Origin: Aphelocoma coerulescens
Lineage: Eukaryota; Chordata; Aves; Passeriformes; Corvidae
NCBI RefSeq assembly: GCF_041296385.1
Contig: NC_091015.1
Coordinates: 55,432,345 to 55,496,344 of the forward strand
Length of the DNA: 64,000 nucleotides
Reading direction: 5' to 3'
Both the position numbers and the translations under genes were made by a program. The notes beneath the pieces are model-generated. The model was given only the letters and a program-made list of their open reading frames with translations, searched no databases and had not been told where the DNA came from. How positions within the stretch are numbered: position 1 is the stretch's first letter; every line of letters starts with the position of its first letter. Shown here one piece after another: positions 14,255-27,480 of the stretch.

Positions 14255-15210
14255 GAGTATTCTTTTGTTTTTAACCTCCTCTGTATGCATTTATCCTTTG
14301 CATTTGTCCTTCCTTTTCTAGCATGGCACTGAAAATCTCCTGTCTTGTAAGGAGTATAGGGGAATATAATGAGAAATTCTATTCTGTCATAGCATAGGTG
14401 CAGGTGGTTTCCATTATAAGCTCAGCTGGAGCTTCCTTCCATGCCAGCAGCTTCCCACAACTGAACTGCAGTACTCATCTCTGCCCTTTCTGGTGGGAAA
14501 TGTGGAGAGGAAGTAGAGCACAGCCCTGACAGATCAGGGATTACTCAAATGGCTTCTGTCACAGTTTGGGGATTAGGTTTAGTTTTGAATCCATTTATTT
14601 TGTGAGTCCTGTTTGTACTTGTGGCAGTCATGAATGAGGACATTCTGGTGGCAGGAATTTGGCATCTAAGGAACAGGATTGGAAGCACAATGTCTGGAAG
14701 GGTGCAAGAAGGCAATCTAGCCAGTTTGGTATCTCCTGTCTCTCACCTGCTTAGCAAGACAGGGCTTTTTACAAACAGAAGTGATGTCCGTACCTGTGCT
14801 ATCTCCTCCTGGGCCTGCTGCGGGAGGGAAGAGTACGTGACTGGAAATCGTTTCAGAACAGAGTCTGACTGGGGGAAAAATCCATAGTTTACCCAGCTGT
14901 GACCACTTACACAAAGAGGGACAAATTCCCACTTGAGTTAGGAAATTGCTGTGCAGAGGTGATAGACTTAGCGAAGCACTTACAGGATCTACTAGAAAAT
15001 GGAGAGGGGAGATGCTGCTCCATGGGGATGGCAAAGACAAAGAAGGGGGAGGAGACAGATTCAAAGGCCAAAATTTAAGCTAAAGTCAAGATGCTTCATG
15101 GTAACCTTTTTTAGAATAGAAGAGACATGAATGATATGATATGAGACATAGAAAAATTTGAATGCTGTGCAGTAAGTCAGGACATCTTCAGTTAGATCAG
15201 TTTGCTTTCA

Positions 15211-15275
15211 GAGCCCTGTCCAGCCTGACCTTGAATGTTTCCAGTTATGGGGCATCCACAACTTCTAAATTCTCA
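15211..15275 (-). mobile_element. CR1 LINE 3'-region fragment (antisense)
   Basis: The text GCCCTGTCCAGCCTGACC, followed by TTGAATGTTTCCAG and GGGGCATCCACAACTTCT, is the antisense reading of the CR1 3' region found throughout bird genomes. Only about 65 bp remain, with no reverse-transcriptase coding part. Members of this family are typically 5'-truncated, so a short dead fragment is expected. It lies 25 bp from a second CR1 piece in the opposite orientation. Confidence 0.75.
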
Positions 15276-15299
15276 AAATACAAAAATTAGGGCCACTGA

Positions 15300-15455
15300 G
15301 TGAAATATCAGGCAGAAGGTTGCAAAAAAAAATAAAAGGGATGCTTTTCTACATGGCATACAAATTGCAGTACACCTTCCTGCAGGAGGTGTGGAAATCC
15401 AAAATGCAAATGGATTGGATAAGTTTATGAAAGAAACATCAACTGAGAGCTACCA
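15300..15455 (+). mobile_element. Old CR1-type LINE fragment (sense)
   Basis: The boxes 'caggcagaaggttgca...aataaaagggatgctttt', 'ttcctgcaggaggtgtgg' and 'ggattggataagtttatgaaagaaacatc' occur in the order seen near the 3' end of older CR1/L3-type elements in amniotes. The copy is strongly diverged, which suggests it is much older than the other CR1 tails in the window. It is non-coding and inactive. Confidence 0.6.
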
Positions 15456-18400
15456 ACATTCCTGTGCTTTTATTTAAGTAATGTTTGAAAGATTATTTTT
15501 TTTTCTTAAAGGTAAGGAAGGGTTTGGTTCTAGGCAGAAACAGAAGGCACAGAAGGAAATGGAAAGCAGGAGTTACCCAGTTTATTCTAAAAAATTGGAT
15601 CATGCTTAACTTTAAACTTGTGAGTACTGACACAGAAATAAATGGAAATATGTCTGTGCTAAAATGTAAGCATAGATTAAGTTTTTCCCTGGTCTAGTGC
15701 CATGGCATGTGGCACCATGTGAACATTGCAATTGCAAGTCAACAGATTTTTGAATTTTTTTTCCCTGTTATTCAGCGTGAAAATAAGTGTAGTCATTGCC
15801 AGAGAAGGCTGGTTTTTTTTGTTTTTTTTTCCTATTGGTTAATTAGGAATTGGAATCAGTAGATAGGGAACAAGATGTGTAGGTGTTTTGGGGCATAAGA
15901 AAATATAGGGGTGGTCAACAGAAGTGCTTCTTTCTTCCCACCCTGCCTTACTGCCAGCGCTGAGTGTTATCAGCCCAGCTTACAAGGACAATAAAATGTG
16001 CTTGCTCTGTACTTTCTGGAGATAGATTGTAAATGCCCATTTGATTCCTTTCAGGTTCCCATCACCATGCTAAAAGATTGCAAAGGAACATAATCATAAT
16101 CCTGTTCCAATGAGATTTGGGTCACTCTAAACTCATTTGGGAATTAAAGTTCTAAACAGAGTTTTGAAATGCTGTTATTCCATTTTGTTTAATTGACAAG
16201 TTATATTTTTAAGCAAACATGCTACCTGAGCAACTTTAATCAGGCTTTTGGACTATAGATTTTACTATAATCCTGAAACTTAGTTGTGTAGGAAGAACTA
16301 ATCCCAAAGTTAATTAAAAGTGGATAAATTAAAATTAGATTCGATACATTGTAACATAAAATGTTACAATGGATTGGTTTATTTACAAAATATTTATGAC
16401 ATTACAGTTTTAAATGCAGTTATTTGCAATACAACATGCATATACCAGGAAAATATAGGAATCCCAGCTTTTGAATTCAGCAAGTGACTTTTAAAGTTAT
16501 CAATAAAGTAAAAAGTCTAGTTCTATCCATAGAGAAACGTCTAAAATAATATTAATATTGTTATTTAAATTTTATATTTTGGAGCCATTTTTGTTCCTGT
16601 GTATACATTCATAGTGAAGCAAATAAGCAGAATTATAGCTTCAAACTGCAAGAACTTTTCCCAGCTTAATTTTCTTTATATTCCAGAAATAGCTGTCCTC
16701 TGTGTCCCAGGTTTTGAATGAACTTCCAGTTTATTTACACAGCCGTTCTTAAATTTGGTTTTCTATTTCAGTGATGGAACAAATCTTTCTAATTGTCTGA
16801 AAGAGTTCAGCAGATGCTTCAAACCAGAAATATGGGCTTAGCTGGCAACCAGTCTGACCTGTGGCTTAGGTAGCAGAGAATGTATGGCCCCAGCTCCTTG
16901 CTTCTCTGGTCACAAACTGCAAACTGTGCAGTATTCTTGTTGTTCCTTGAGGGACATTGTTTATTTTTATTTTTGCAGATCAAATATAAACCAGGTGGTG
17001 AAAGACTAAATAGCCAAACTGTAGTCAGGAAGTGGTTAGAAACAAAGCTACAGTAGCCTGTTGATTCTCAGCCGGATGACCCGAGCAGGGGACCTGGTCC
17101 CAGTATCTATGTATATCTAAATTACTGAGCTGCTGTCTTTGGTCTAGCAATGCTGCCTTCTGTGGAGCAGCTGCCAGGAATGACTTTAGGACTTGAGGCT
17201 ATGGTAAAAGATGATGTAGATGTGGGTGTAACTGTTCCTGGTATTGTTCTTGGTTTGTTGATGAACATGGTAAAATGATATTTTTCTGAAATATTATGTT
17301 TATACTATGAATTCTGTTTTTTCAGTTCAGCCAGTGTACCACAGAGAGCTTGCATTGCTCTGTCCCTCTCTGCCATTTAATCTTGAAAGCCTGGCTGAAG
17401 GTTTCACCACCAGCTATAGTCTTTGGTCAGTGCCATCCATCAGAGGTGATGGAGAACCACCCATGGTTCAGAACTGGCCTTGCCCTTCTCTCTTCTACTG
17501 ATGCAACTTGGTGCAGCTGTATTCCCATGCTACTTGTTTTCCTACTTCATGTGCTCAAATGGTATTTTCAGAACACTGAACAAATATATAGTTTGTCTTT
17601 ATCTCTCTGCTTCTCTGACTTTCCTAATTTCTTCCTAATTGATAAAGTAAATATCTTTCTTAACAAAAAGCTTATTCTACCATTGTTACTGTGTTATGAA
17701 ACTGAGGTTGAAGGCTTCTGGGGAAATACATCTGCCAGTGCCTTCTAGTGAGGAAAACATCAGCGTCCTTCCTAATCTGCAGGGAACCTTCTGGTATAAT
17801 GTTGCAATGTGCAGAGTAGCAAATTTGGTAAACAGAAATACTGTTATTTTATTAAAAAAATATCTTACAGTAGAATGACTTATTAAAGCAAAACCTTTTG
17901 CATAAGCCAGGTCATCTGGCTTTCAAACATACTTTGAAAAAAAGAGAGAGAAGTCCACCAGACTGTTACTTATCCTGTAGAGAAAAATCTGCTGAATCTG
18001 CAAAAGCATAGTGTAGTCAGTGTAATTTCTGTCTCTTTCATTCCATAAGTGCTCCCTGACAAATGGGGAAACTGTCCATGTTGGGCATAATTTGCTTGGC
18101 TATGTGTTTTACCTAGACTTAATCCTTCTAGTACTGGCAAATTGAACTCACTATCCAAGCAATGGCAATTCCAGTAGACAATGTGTGTTATATTCCAGAT
18201 CACTATCTCATAGTTTGTATGTCACTAGCCATGAGATTAAGTGCTCTGTAATGTGCATATTATAGCTATTTTTTACTTCCTCTTGTGTTTTGTTTGATGT
18301 AAAGTAGAGATGAACAAAAGCAGATAATGATTTTAGAGCCAATGTATTGCACATGTACGTGCCTGGAAGCAGAAGCAAGAAAAATTTGGACCTAGAAATA

Positions 18401-20614
18401 AAGGAAAATTTTGGGCAGAGAGAAATAACTTCCGTACAGATGTGATTCATTCTTCACTTGAAATTTTTACATCAAAAAGCTCAACTTGAAGTTAAGGGTT
18501 TGTCAAGTAAATTATTGGGTGAAATTCTATATTCTTTATTATTCCAGGCACCCAACTAGATGGTTGTATTGAGAACATCATAGTTGAAGCCCTTCTGTTC
18601 TTTAAAATCTGTGAAAAGTGAGGGTTACTGGCATATGTTTTCATGTTACCATGCTTTGTTTCCTTAAGTGGTGTGCCCCGGTGAAGAGCAGCATTCTAAA
18701 GGCTGCTCAATAATACCCAGTATTCTTTTAAAACAGACAAATCCTACTCCATTTAGCTCCAGCAGGTTTTTTTAAAGTTCCTAACAGAGAGTTTCTCCAG
18801 CACAGAGGTGCTCTGTGTTTGCTGTGCATATGTCAGATGCATAACCACATCTTCCTTTCCCTACCGATCCACTGAAGTGTCACTTTGGTGGTGCACTGTA
18901 GGGTTGTATGGCAGCAGCTGAAAGAATTCCACATCCTTCTTATGCTTCTGAGGATGAGGACCTTCAATTAATCCAGAACTATATGTTTAAAAAAAACCCC
19001 AACAAAACAAAACTAAACCCTCATTATTTCCTTTTGAAAATGAGCACCTGTTTTGCGAACCCTTACTGAGAAGTTTTTGCTCCATAGATTCCTGTTCTCT
19101 CCTTTATTCTGTGGGCAACAACACACAGAAATTAGTTTCCACCTTTTTCATTGAAATCTTCTCTATGTCTTAAGAGCAGCTGAAGGCCAGAAGGGTGAGC
19201 GTGGGGGTTACAGCTCTCCTGGTCACCTCTCATAGGAGCTGGCAGAGCTGACTGTGCTCAGGACACGTGGAGACTCCAGTGCTGGCACTTGGTTTGCACA
19301 TGTGCATGGAGGTACCTGATCCTGCCAGTGTGTTGATCATACCCATGTGGGACAGAGCTTATGAGCCCCATGCTCTGTTCTGCCAAAACATGAGGGTAAA
19401 AATTGGGCATCTCAAATGGTGTTGATTCTTCCTCTCTTCAAATGATGCAATTTTCAGTACAGTCTATTTACAGAACATTTACAATCAGGAAGGAATTTTT
19501 AGAGGTATCGAATTCACCCTGCTTTTTGAATTATGATTGTTCTTTGACGTGTGGCATTTTTATAAAGCTAACTGGTGGCAAAATCGTAGGGTTGTTTTTT
19601 AATTTTTATACCAGCCTCTAAGTTAGAAGTGCTTCCTTATGGACTGTTTTCCTAGTGATGTATGTAGTTAAATGTCATGGCGTGACTTTTGATTTTGAAT
19701 AGTTTTTTGATTCTCCAAGATTTCTCATCTAAAGTTACTTTTATCCAGGGAAAATAATCAATACAATTTTTTTCCCACTGAATGGAAATTAGGGGTGAAT
19801 TAGTTTACATAAACTTTTTCACACAACTTCAGTGAATATCCCTGAGACGCATGGATTGTAGGAAACCAAGCTTAAAGTGCATCTCTTTTTGTTTAACATG
19901 AAGGAATTGGACATATTGAAATGGGGAATTTGGATTTATTGACCTAGAATATATTAAAATTATAATTTCAAAATGCCTGGTTTGCATCCAGTTGTTTTGT
20001 ATTGAACAAAAATACCTTTGATTTTCAGTCTGCTTTGAAACCTTATGTGATCCATGACTATTGATTATTGTTCTTATCTCCTCACCCTTGTTCAACCCCT
20101 ATGGCCAGTTTTTCATGAAGAGAGATAAGCATCTCAAAAATATATAATTTCATGCAAATTTCGTAGAAGTTGCCAGATGGGTGTGAAGGAGAGGTTCAGA
20201 TTACTAGGGGGAAGGCTCAAACAAGAATGAATTTAGGTTAGCAGTTGTGTTTCATATGAATTTGACTAAGAACAGCCTTACCTCAAAACCAGCCTAATTT
20301 GTGGTTCTTGCTTGGGAAGAAATGAGTAGATGTAAAAGGTACTGTGAGGTGAGATGAGAGGAGACATAGGTGGCTTTAGCTGGGCAAACTGCGGGAGAGG
20401 AAATATATAAATCTGACAAAAATTAGGAACAGGAATCAGCATCGCAGTTTTGCATGTCTGTTGTTCTTCATAGCATTGCCGATCTGTAACTTAGTGAAAA
20501 GTTTATTTATTTGCTTTATTTCTATGTTTTGATATAGCAAATACCAATATTTTCCATAAAGCAAGCATTCCACTTCCAGAATTGAGTTGCAATTACAGAC
20601 TTTGCATAGTTCCG

Positions 20615-20615
20615 A

Positions 20616-20654
<39 letters not shown>

Positions 20655-20680
20655 TATATATATACATAGATATGTATATT
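20615..20680. repeat. (TA)n-(CA)n-(TA)n compound microsatellite
   Basis: A run of about 13 TA units passes into about 6 CA units and back into TA/TATG units. The alternation suggests slippage and point mutation within one original dinucleotide tract. The open frames over it encode only alternating Tyr/Ile or His/Thr and are artefacts. Confidence 0.95.
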
Positions 20681-22204
20681 TGTCCAGTACAAGTACTGAA
20701 AATCAGCCTTAAAAAAATTCTGATTTCATTGTTCTGGCCTCTTGGCACTTTAGTGTTGTATTCAGATCTCAGAAGAACTGCCTTTGCAAATTTAGGTGAC
20801 AGTTCACTCCTTGGCAAACCAGATTTCAAAGAAAAAAGCTGTTTTTGCAGTCACTCCTAATTATAGTGTTTGATACCAACCATGAGCCAAATTTAGAAGT
20901 TTATTATGAAAATAGATAACTTGAAGTGGGAAGAATGAAAGACACTAGAAAGTTACCTGGTCTTTTTAATACTTCCAAGTGTTTCAAGTTGATTTATAGC
21001 CTTTTTTTTTATCTCAACATGTTCAACAATCAGCAGGTTTACCATGTAAACCTTTGCTTTATCATCTTTGTTTTTCTTTCTCACTGTTACAATTCAACAT
21101 AATGAGATGCAAGTTGTCTTTTTATCTTCTTCTTACTTTTAAGTTAGCAAAAAATGAGTGTGGTAAAAGTTTTGTTACCAACTTGTAAATCTTTAATGGC
21201 TGTAAAAGATGATGCTATCTACTGTTTACAGTTTTAAAGAAAATGGTCTAAGGAGTGTCTTCCAGCTATCAGATCAAATATAAATAATGGTGATGGTGCA
21301 GAATTTGGCAGAGTGAACATAAGTGTCTACATGATTACCTAATTATATATGACTGTATAGGTATATTTACACCATGGTAATAATGTTCTTTCTGTGTTTT
21401 AATCTCAAGTATATTATCCTTTAAGTTTTCACCAGTAATGTAAGGAATTTGAAAAAAGCTGACTTTAGAAAGTTTTCTTTTTGCTTATGGATAATGTCTC
21501 TTCGTTATGTAAAAATCATACAAGTACAGCACAGTTCACTAGGAAAATGAGCTTAGTGTTCTCAGTTTAGTCCAAGTTGGACAACACATTATTTGGCACA
21601 ATCAAGTGGCCTCACTTTAAGAGTAGTATAAGACTGAATAAGCAGAGAGTTTTTATTATTTGAGTGAGCTGAACCGTACGCTTAGAACGATGAGAAACCC
21701 TTGTGCTTCATCCCACCTTCTTTCAATTACACTGATTTTATAAACCCTGGATTTACAGTAAAATAGTCTCCCAGAGAAATTCTGTTATTTCTTATTGTGT
21801 ATAGATGAAAGGATGCATAGTTCTGCCTTTTATGTACTGTGTTTGCGTAGACAAGAAATGTTGTGTAAGTTTTTTAGAAACATTGATAAAAATATTAGTG
21901 CATATTTTAAACAGAGGATATTTTTCAGAAAACCAATGTGACATGTTTTATATTCAACAACAAAAAAATTCATTATGTTGTCTACTGCTCTTGTGCCTTG
22001 CCTGTTGAACAAAAAACTACTTTTAAGCAAAAATGCCTTTTTCTTTGTCCAATCTTAATGGCTCCTTGGTAAAATGTTCACTTCTGTTGGGGTACAAGTC
22101 TTAAATTACGCATTCAGTTCCTGTGAATTCTAATGTTAAGAAGGATGAGACTCATGCATTAAGAAAGAAGTCATTCCAGTCCATGGAAAGTGTGTCTTGT
22201 GCTG

Positions 22205-22275
22205 AAAGACTATGACAGAATAGGCTGCCAGTCGTGAGCTTCCCATTATGGAGGTCTTCAGAAAGAGTCTCGGTT
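22205..22275 (+). mobile_element. Possible degraded CR1 fragment
   Basis: 'GAATAGGCTGCCAGTC', followed about 20 bp later by 'TTATGGAGGTCTTCAGAAAG', resembles the CR1 segment 'ggaacaggctgcccaggg...gtggagtctccttc...gatattcaagacc'. Similarity is weak and the flanks are not recognisable. Confidence 0.3.
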
Positions 22276-23410
22276 ACCAGTTGGAAAGAACAAGCTCAAA
22301 GATAGGATTTAGTCAAAGCATGACAGAAGTCCTCAGTCTGGTGTGTCTGTCTGATGCTTTGCTCAGAGGTGTTGAGCACGGAGGCCTGCATTTTCAGACT
22401 ATGATTGCAATATAAGGATGGGATTATTAAATGATGGCCTTGCAGTTGACTCATGGGTTGAAGAGGAGCTAATGTATTTAATTTCAAGCGGGAAATGAAA
22501 GAGACTGTGTTCTGTATGCAGTTCTGTCTTGGACCTAAAGTTAAAATGCACAGGGCATTTTAGATGGCTTGAGCTTGAGCTGAGGTTAAATAAATAAACT
22601 GTGAAGTTAAGTGCAGTTATCAACTACTCAGTCAAACAAAAAATAAGGCAGCCTTTTTCATATACTTTTGGCCTTCTTGGAGGTGCCAGAGGAGGAACTT
22701 CAGTATTAAGGGTGTTGAAAATAGCTAGTAAAGCAGAAGCCAATGCTAATAAACAGTTTTGGAAGTACTATGAGTGGTTTAAGCATAGTCTGGATTATTG
22801 TTATTACTGTGTTAAATCACAGCAATCAAATGGCCAAGCATTGCTTTGAATGATTAAGTGGAATGGCCGTCAATGAAAAGCCTTCAGGCTGCAAAGCAGA
22901 CACAGGGATGGGTGTGGTCGTGGTCAGCTCTCCCAAACATTACTTTGGATGCTGTTGTAGATACAGGGCAGGGTGTTACATGATATTTTCAGGACCTGGC
23001 AGATTTTAGTTTGGTTTGGATGTTTTTTATGTACCTTGGCAGGCATGCATATCCCTGCAGCCATACAGCACTCTGCATTAATAGCTGAAGTAACACCTAC
23101 TGGTGAGGCAGAGTCAATCAGCAACAGGCTGCTGTTGACTCATGACTTCAGTTGACTCATGATCCCATTGAGCTTTGAGGGTCACTCTTGTTCCCACCCT
23201 GAAGGCCAGTGCCGGTTCCTGTCATGAATTTGAGTACCCATTGATTAAGAAAGTAGAGTATGTGCTTTGTGGACAAGTGAGCCAGGGCCTTTAAGGAAGA
23301 TATGGCAGGGCCTTGTATTATTCCCATCAGTTAATTAAGTTAACTAAAATTATTTATTCATGTTTCTAATAGTCTACACCCAGGGTTTTAGATAGATTGT
23401 ACTAATAATA

Positions 23411-23530
23411 GAGTTATAGAACCATAGAATCGAATCATCTAAGTTGGAAAAGACTTTTAAGATCATCAAGTCCAACCATTGAGCTCAGTCTGTCATTGAG
23501 TCCAATACAGAGCTCAGTGTATCAAAATGA
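23411..23530 (-). mobile_element. CR1 LINE 3' end (antisense)
   Basis: 'CATAGAATCGAATCATCTAA' followed by 'GTTGGAAAAGACTTTTAAGATCATCAAGTCCAACC' (given here as its two parts) is the antisense form of the avian CR1 3' terminus, starting at the terminal octamer repeat ATTCTATG. The element is 5'-truncated to roughly 100 bp. This is one of the best indications that the DNA is avian. Confidence 0.9.
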
Positions 23531-24344
23531 TGCATAAAGATCTCAGAAAGGAAGTGATTTATTTCAAACTGCATTCAGACTTTATAATCTTCCTCATATA
23601 TTTTTGTCTCTCCTGGAAGAGCCTGAAAAACAGACGAGGCTTGAAATATGCCAGATCTGGGTATTGTCACATGAAGGTGGCACCACGTGCTAGATAAAGG
23701 AAATTTTTAGATCAGATTTAAAGAAACAATAATGGAAGAGAGCATTTTGATCCTGGAAATCCTGGAATTTAGAAGGTAAAAAAGTATCAGAAGCATTTCT
23801 ATGGTGTAATTTAAAACAGTCTTGACTGTTAAACTGGCTTTAAAGGGAAGGAATGTTGCAGCATCTTTGAAGATAGGTATCTCAGTATGATCCACTTTAG
23901 TTTTACAAATATTAAGCCATTTAGCTTATCATCCTATGCATGATGGTGATAGATATGAGAATAGCTCATTCTTTTTTTAATCTGTAACTTGTTAAAATGA
24001 TTTGTCATCCTTTTCCAAGCTACTGTACAGGAACTCAGGCTGGTAAAAGTTATGAAATCTTTCAGGCAAACAATGATTTGCTAATACTAATACTAAATAC
24101 AAATGCTGATGGCACAATTTGATTTCTCCTGTGTGGGTGCAGAAGATATGGCTGTGTTAAGCATATTCCACCATGCCTAAAGGAACCATCTGTCTTGAGC
24201 TGCTTGGTAGTCCATACAGCAACCAATTAAATTTGGATTCTAATATCTGGACCTATTTCAACAGTGCTTCAGTTTTATTGCCTTCAGAAAGGCACGAGAG
24301 AAGGGTAGGTACTACTTAAAACAGTGTATTTAAAATTTTGATAC

Positions 24345-24887
24345 ATGTTGTTGTTCGTATGTTTTACTGTTTTCTTGTTCATCATCCACAGATTAAACTT
24401 CTCATCTTCACGCACTGTTGAACGAGTGGTTTTCCCACGTTCGCACTCATGCATTTCTGCTGGCCTGTTTCATTCAGGTGATCATATCTTTGCACCTTTA
24501 GCTGAAAATACTATGAGGATGATGTTTATTTTCTTGTTTAGTATGATTTCATGGATGAGAGGCTGGAAAACACTCTTGCCATTCCAAGTAAGGATTAAAC
24601 CAAAACTGGTCTATACCTTAACTCACAGCTCCTTTCGAAACGTTTCACATGTGAAGTATATTGCCCTTTTCCCAACAATATCCCTGATTGCAGCAACAAG
24701 ATCTGTAAACTGCAAATGCATTGGGAGAGAAGCAATAACATCCAGCTTGCTGCAAGATCCTAGTAAAACAGATAATGGGCAGGCACAGTGGGAATATGTC
24801 TACATTTTGATAAATCTTCATCTACTGTATTTGGATTTCACTTTTGCTATAACAAAATGTCTCTCAGTAATATTTCTCTCACTATAA
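24345..24887 (+). other. Unassigned 180-codon open frame, probably not a gene
   Basis: This is the longest ATG-initiated frame outside the CpG islands. The predicted product has a hydrophobic N-terminus (about residues 1-16) and further hydrophobic stretches near residues 80-95 and 150-180, with scattered basic residues. I recognise no family, domain or splice pattern. The region holds more CpG than its surroundings around 24400-24460. In AT-rich DNA of this length one frame of this size can arise by chance. It is recorded because it is the only sizeable open frame in 35 kb. Confidence 0.12.
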
Positions 24888-26610
24888 TTTTGCCGAAACT
24901 ATAACCTTGAGAGGCTCCAATGGAGCTTTTGGAGCTCTTTGTGAACTTTGATGTAAAGCTCTCCTGCAGTGAGAGATCAGAACTGCCATGTGTAAAAGTA
25001 GAGACTCCTTTGAGAGCACTTTTGTAGGAAACAGATGCTTTTCTGTCTCAAAAGTTTTAAACAAAATTGTATTGAGTTAAATGTAGTGTAGGACTTAGGT
25101 ATTTCCTTGGGTGATGTCACCAGATTCTTTTTGGACTTATAGCCTCCCACAAAAACCCCATATCAACATTACTTGCAAGTCATGGGCACAGTAAAATGTA
25201 AAAGATTAAAAAAAAAATTCTCTTTGTTACTAAATGGATGTTATTGTCAGGGAAACCTGAATTTCATACTTCAAGAGAGATGATTGTTTGCATTAATTAA
25301 TAATATTTAATTGGTAATATTATACTACTCATTAGAATAAAAAGAGAAAACTGGTTGGCAGGTTAAAAGACTCTATAGTATGAAAATTAGACTTGACTGC
25401 AAGCATTTACATGTGTGAGAATTCCTACAGGACTCCTTAAGTTGAATTACTTATGCATAAACCACAGTAAGTGTTTACAGTACCTGATCTTAAATCAAGG
25501 ATTGTTTTTTTTTTTTTAAGCTATCTGTGGTATACCCTTTAACTATGTTGGGATTTGGCACTTTGTTTTAAAATGTGCCAAGCCACTGATGTTGTTTAAA
25601 CTTCCTCCAGAGCTGGAAAGAAATGCACTGATTGATAAATTGAAACATTGCACAACAAAAAGTCTCCTTCTCCTTGTACTTCAGTGTATTTTCTGGAACT
25701 TTTTATCACATTAGATCTTTTGGGATTATTTTTTGATTTAGCATGTTTGTCTTTGCTTTCTTAACTTTATTCAGGCACTTACCTGTTAATCAGTGAGCAA
25801 ATAGTCAACATTATATAACCACCAGAATGAAATCATTTGCTCTTCCTAGCATCATTTGTATCCAGTTCTGTGAAAAGCCTGCGATCAAGGACTTGTGTTG
25901 CATTGTAAATTCACTTCATTTACATGACATAAATTTATTTTGAGTAGTGTCCTTGCAGAAAACAGTAATTTCAACATAACCTGCATTTGTTGTGGGAATC
26001 CCAGAGCAGTGACATTTCCTGAAAATTTGTAATACTGAATTGGCTGTCTATAAAAGTTGAGCATGTTTTCCCTGAAGTCGCAAAAAATTATGAAAGCTAT
26101 ATTGGTTTCCTGCAGTCTGACTGTACTTAGTTTTTATTGCTTCCTGAGCCCATGAGAAAATCCATAATACATTTAAAACTGTTACTTTCATCATTCCAAG
26201 CCTTAGATGCCGGTGTGTTGGCTTCTGCTCGCTTTCTGGAGGTGATAAAAGGCTCAGTCCCATGAAGTGCTGCCCTTCTTGTGGTTCTGCTGATCGGTGT
26301 GAAGTTGGAGGGCACAGAAATTTCTAGTTGTTGTTCAGCTTTGGGCCATAAGGATCCTTAACTGGATCATCTAATCTGAGTAGCTTTACAGTTTTTGTTG
26401 TGAGCACTGAAATTCCCATTATAGTTACTATGGCCAAGATATGCCTGGAAATATTCAGGGGTGTAGCAGAGGGTAACTCACTTCCATCTGTATGAGGCAA
26501 GACTGTTAGCTATGGAAACGTAGTGGATATAAGGAGGTCTTTAGTATGTTGAGATACTAAGACAGTTTAGAATACATATCAGATAAAAATACAAAGTGCT
26601 TTTATTGCAG

Positions 26611-26679
26611 GAGCTGGACTTGATGGACTTGATCCTTGTGGGTCCCTTCCAACTTTGGTTTAACTATGATTCTATGATA
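26611..26679 (+). mobile_element. CR1 LINE 3' end (sense)
   Basis: The sequence runs 'ctggacttgatggacttgatcc', 'ttgtgggtcccttccaac' and ends with 'tatgattctatgat'. This is the classic avian CR1 3' terminus with its ATTCTATG octamer repeats. About 70 bp are left and there is no coding content. Confidence 0.9.
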
Positions 26680-27330
26680 CACTGCCCCTCCATCCCCCAA
26701 AAATCATCCCTTGCATTTGCAAATATAAGATTTTTTGAAAAGGGGCAATGGCATCAAAAAACTCCAAGTCAACAACAAGAAAAAGCAGATTCAGAGTGTT
26801 GGTGAGCAATAGAAAGGAGTTAAGTGTCCATTTATAAGTAATTTCATCTGTTACGTTAGTACAGGCTCTTTTTATTTTGTTCTTCTGCTTTTAAGCCAAC
26901 ACTGAGACTTATCAAAAGATTGCATTGGGGAAAAATCTCCTGGAGCATTTTTCTCGTATACTGTAGCTTGAAAAGAATGTGTGAAATTCAAGATTGGAAA
27001 GTATTATACAAAAGTAGTTTTTCCTTTTTTTTTTTTTTAAACACTTTTTTCCTCAAACCTACTTCTCTACCAAAGTGTTTTTTCCCACATGGCTCCAAAG
27101 GAAAAATGACATCAAATGGTAAAATCCTGTTGTATGTTATTTCCAGAAGAATCTGTGGAAATCTTGAATATTATTTTATCATTTGCACTGTAATGTTCCA
27201 TTTTAACAAGGAGCAACATACTGAAGAGTATTCAGTTGCTGAATACTTGATGGTAAGCAAAAGCTGATGTTTCTGTGAATATTACAAAGGGCTTAGGAAT
27301 TTGTAGCACCTCAGATCTCTTGTACGATAA

Positions 27331-27480
27331 TAGAAGTTAGAAATGGAAAACTCTTGTTGTATCAGCTTGACCATCTCCCTGACCACCAGATTTTAGTCTT
27401 CATTGTGGTACTGATTTGCAAATGTCATAAGCCATGTGGCTTCTCTCTCCAGGGAGAGTACATGGCATTAAGGCAGCCTT
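27331..27480 (-). mobile_element. Old CR1-type fragment (antisense)
   Basis: 'TAGAAGTTAGAAATGGAAAA', then 'CAGCTTGACCATCTCCCTG', then 'AAATGTCATAAGCCATGTGG' with 'CTTCTCTCTCCAGGGAGA' match in order the antisense 3' region of older amniote CR1/L3 elements (…ttagaaatggaa…ccatctccctgcc…tctcaag.gatggggcttc…). It is diverged and may extend to about 27640. Confidence 0.5.

Noticed and set aside
24400..24800. Minus-strand pseudogene at the same place as the 180-codon + frame
   Set aside because: Reading the reverse strand gave a short protein-like run (LQFTDLVAAIRDIVGKRA) followed by stops, with no recognisable family. It is too weak to call.
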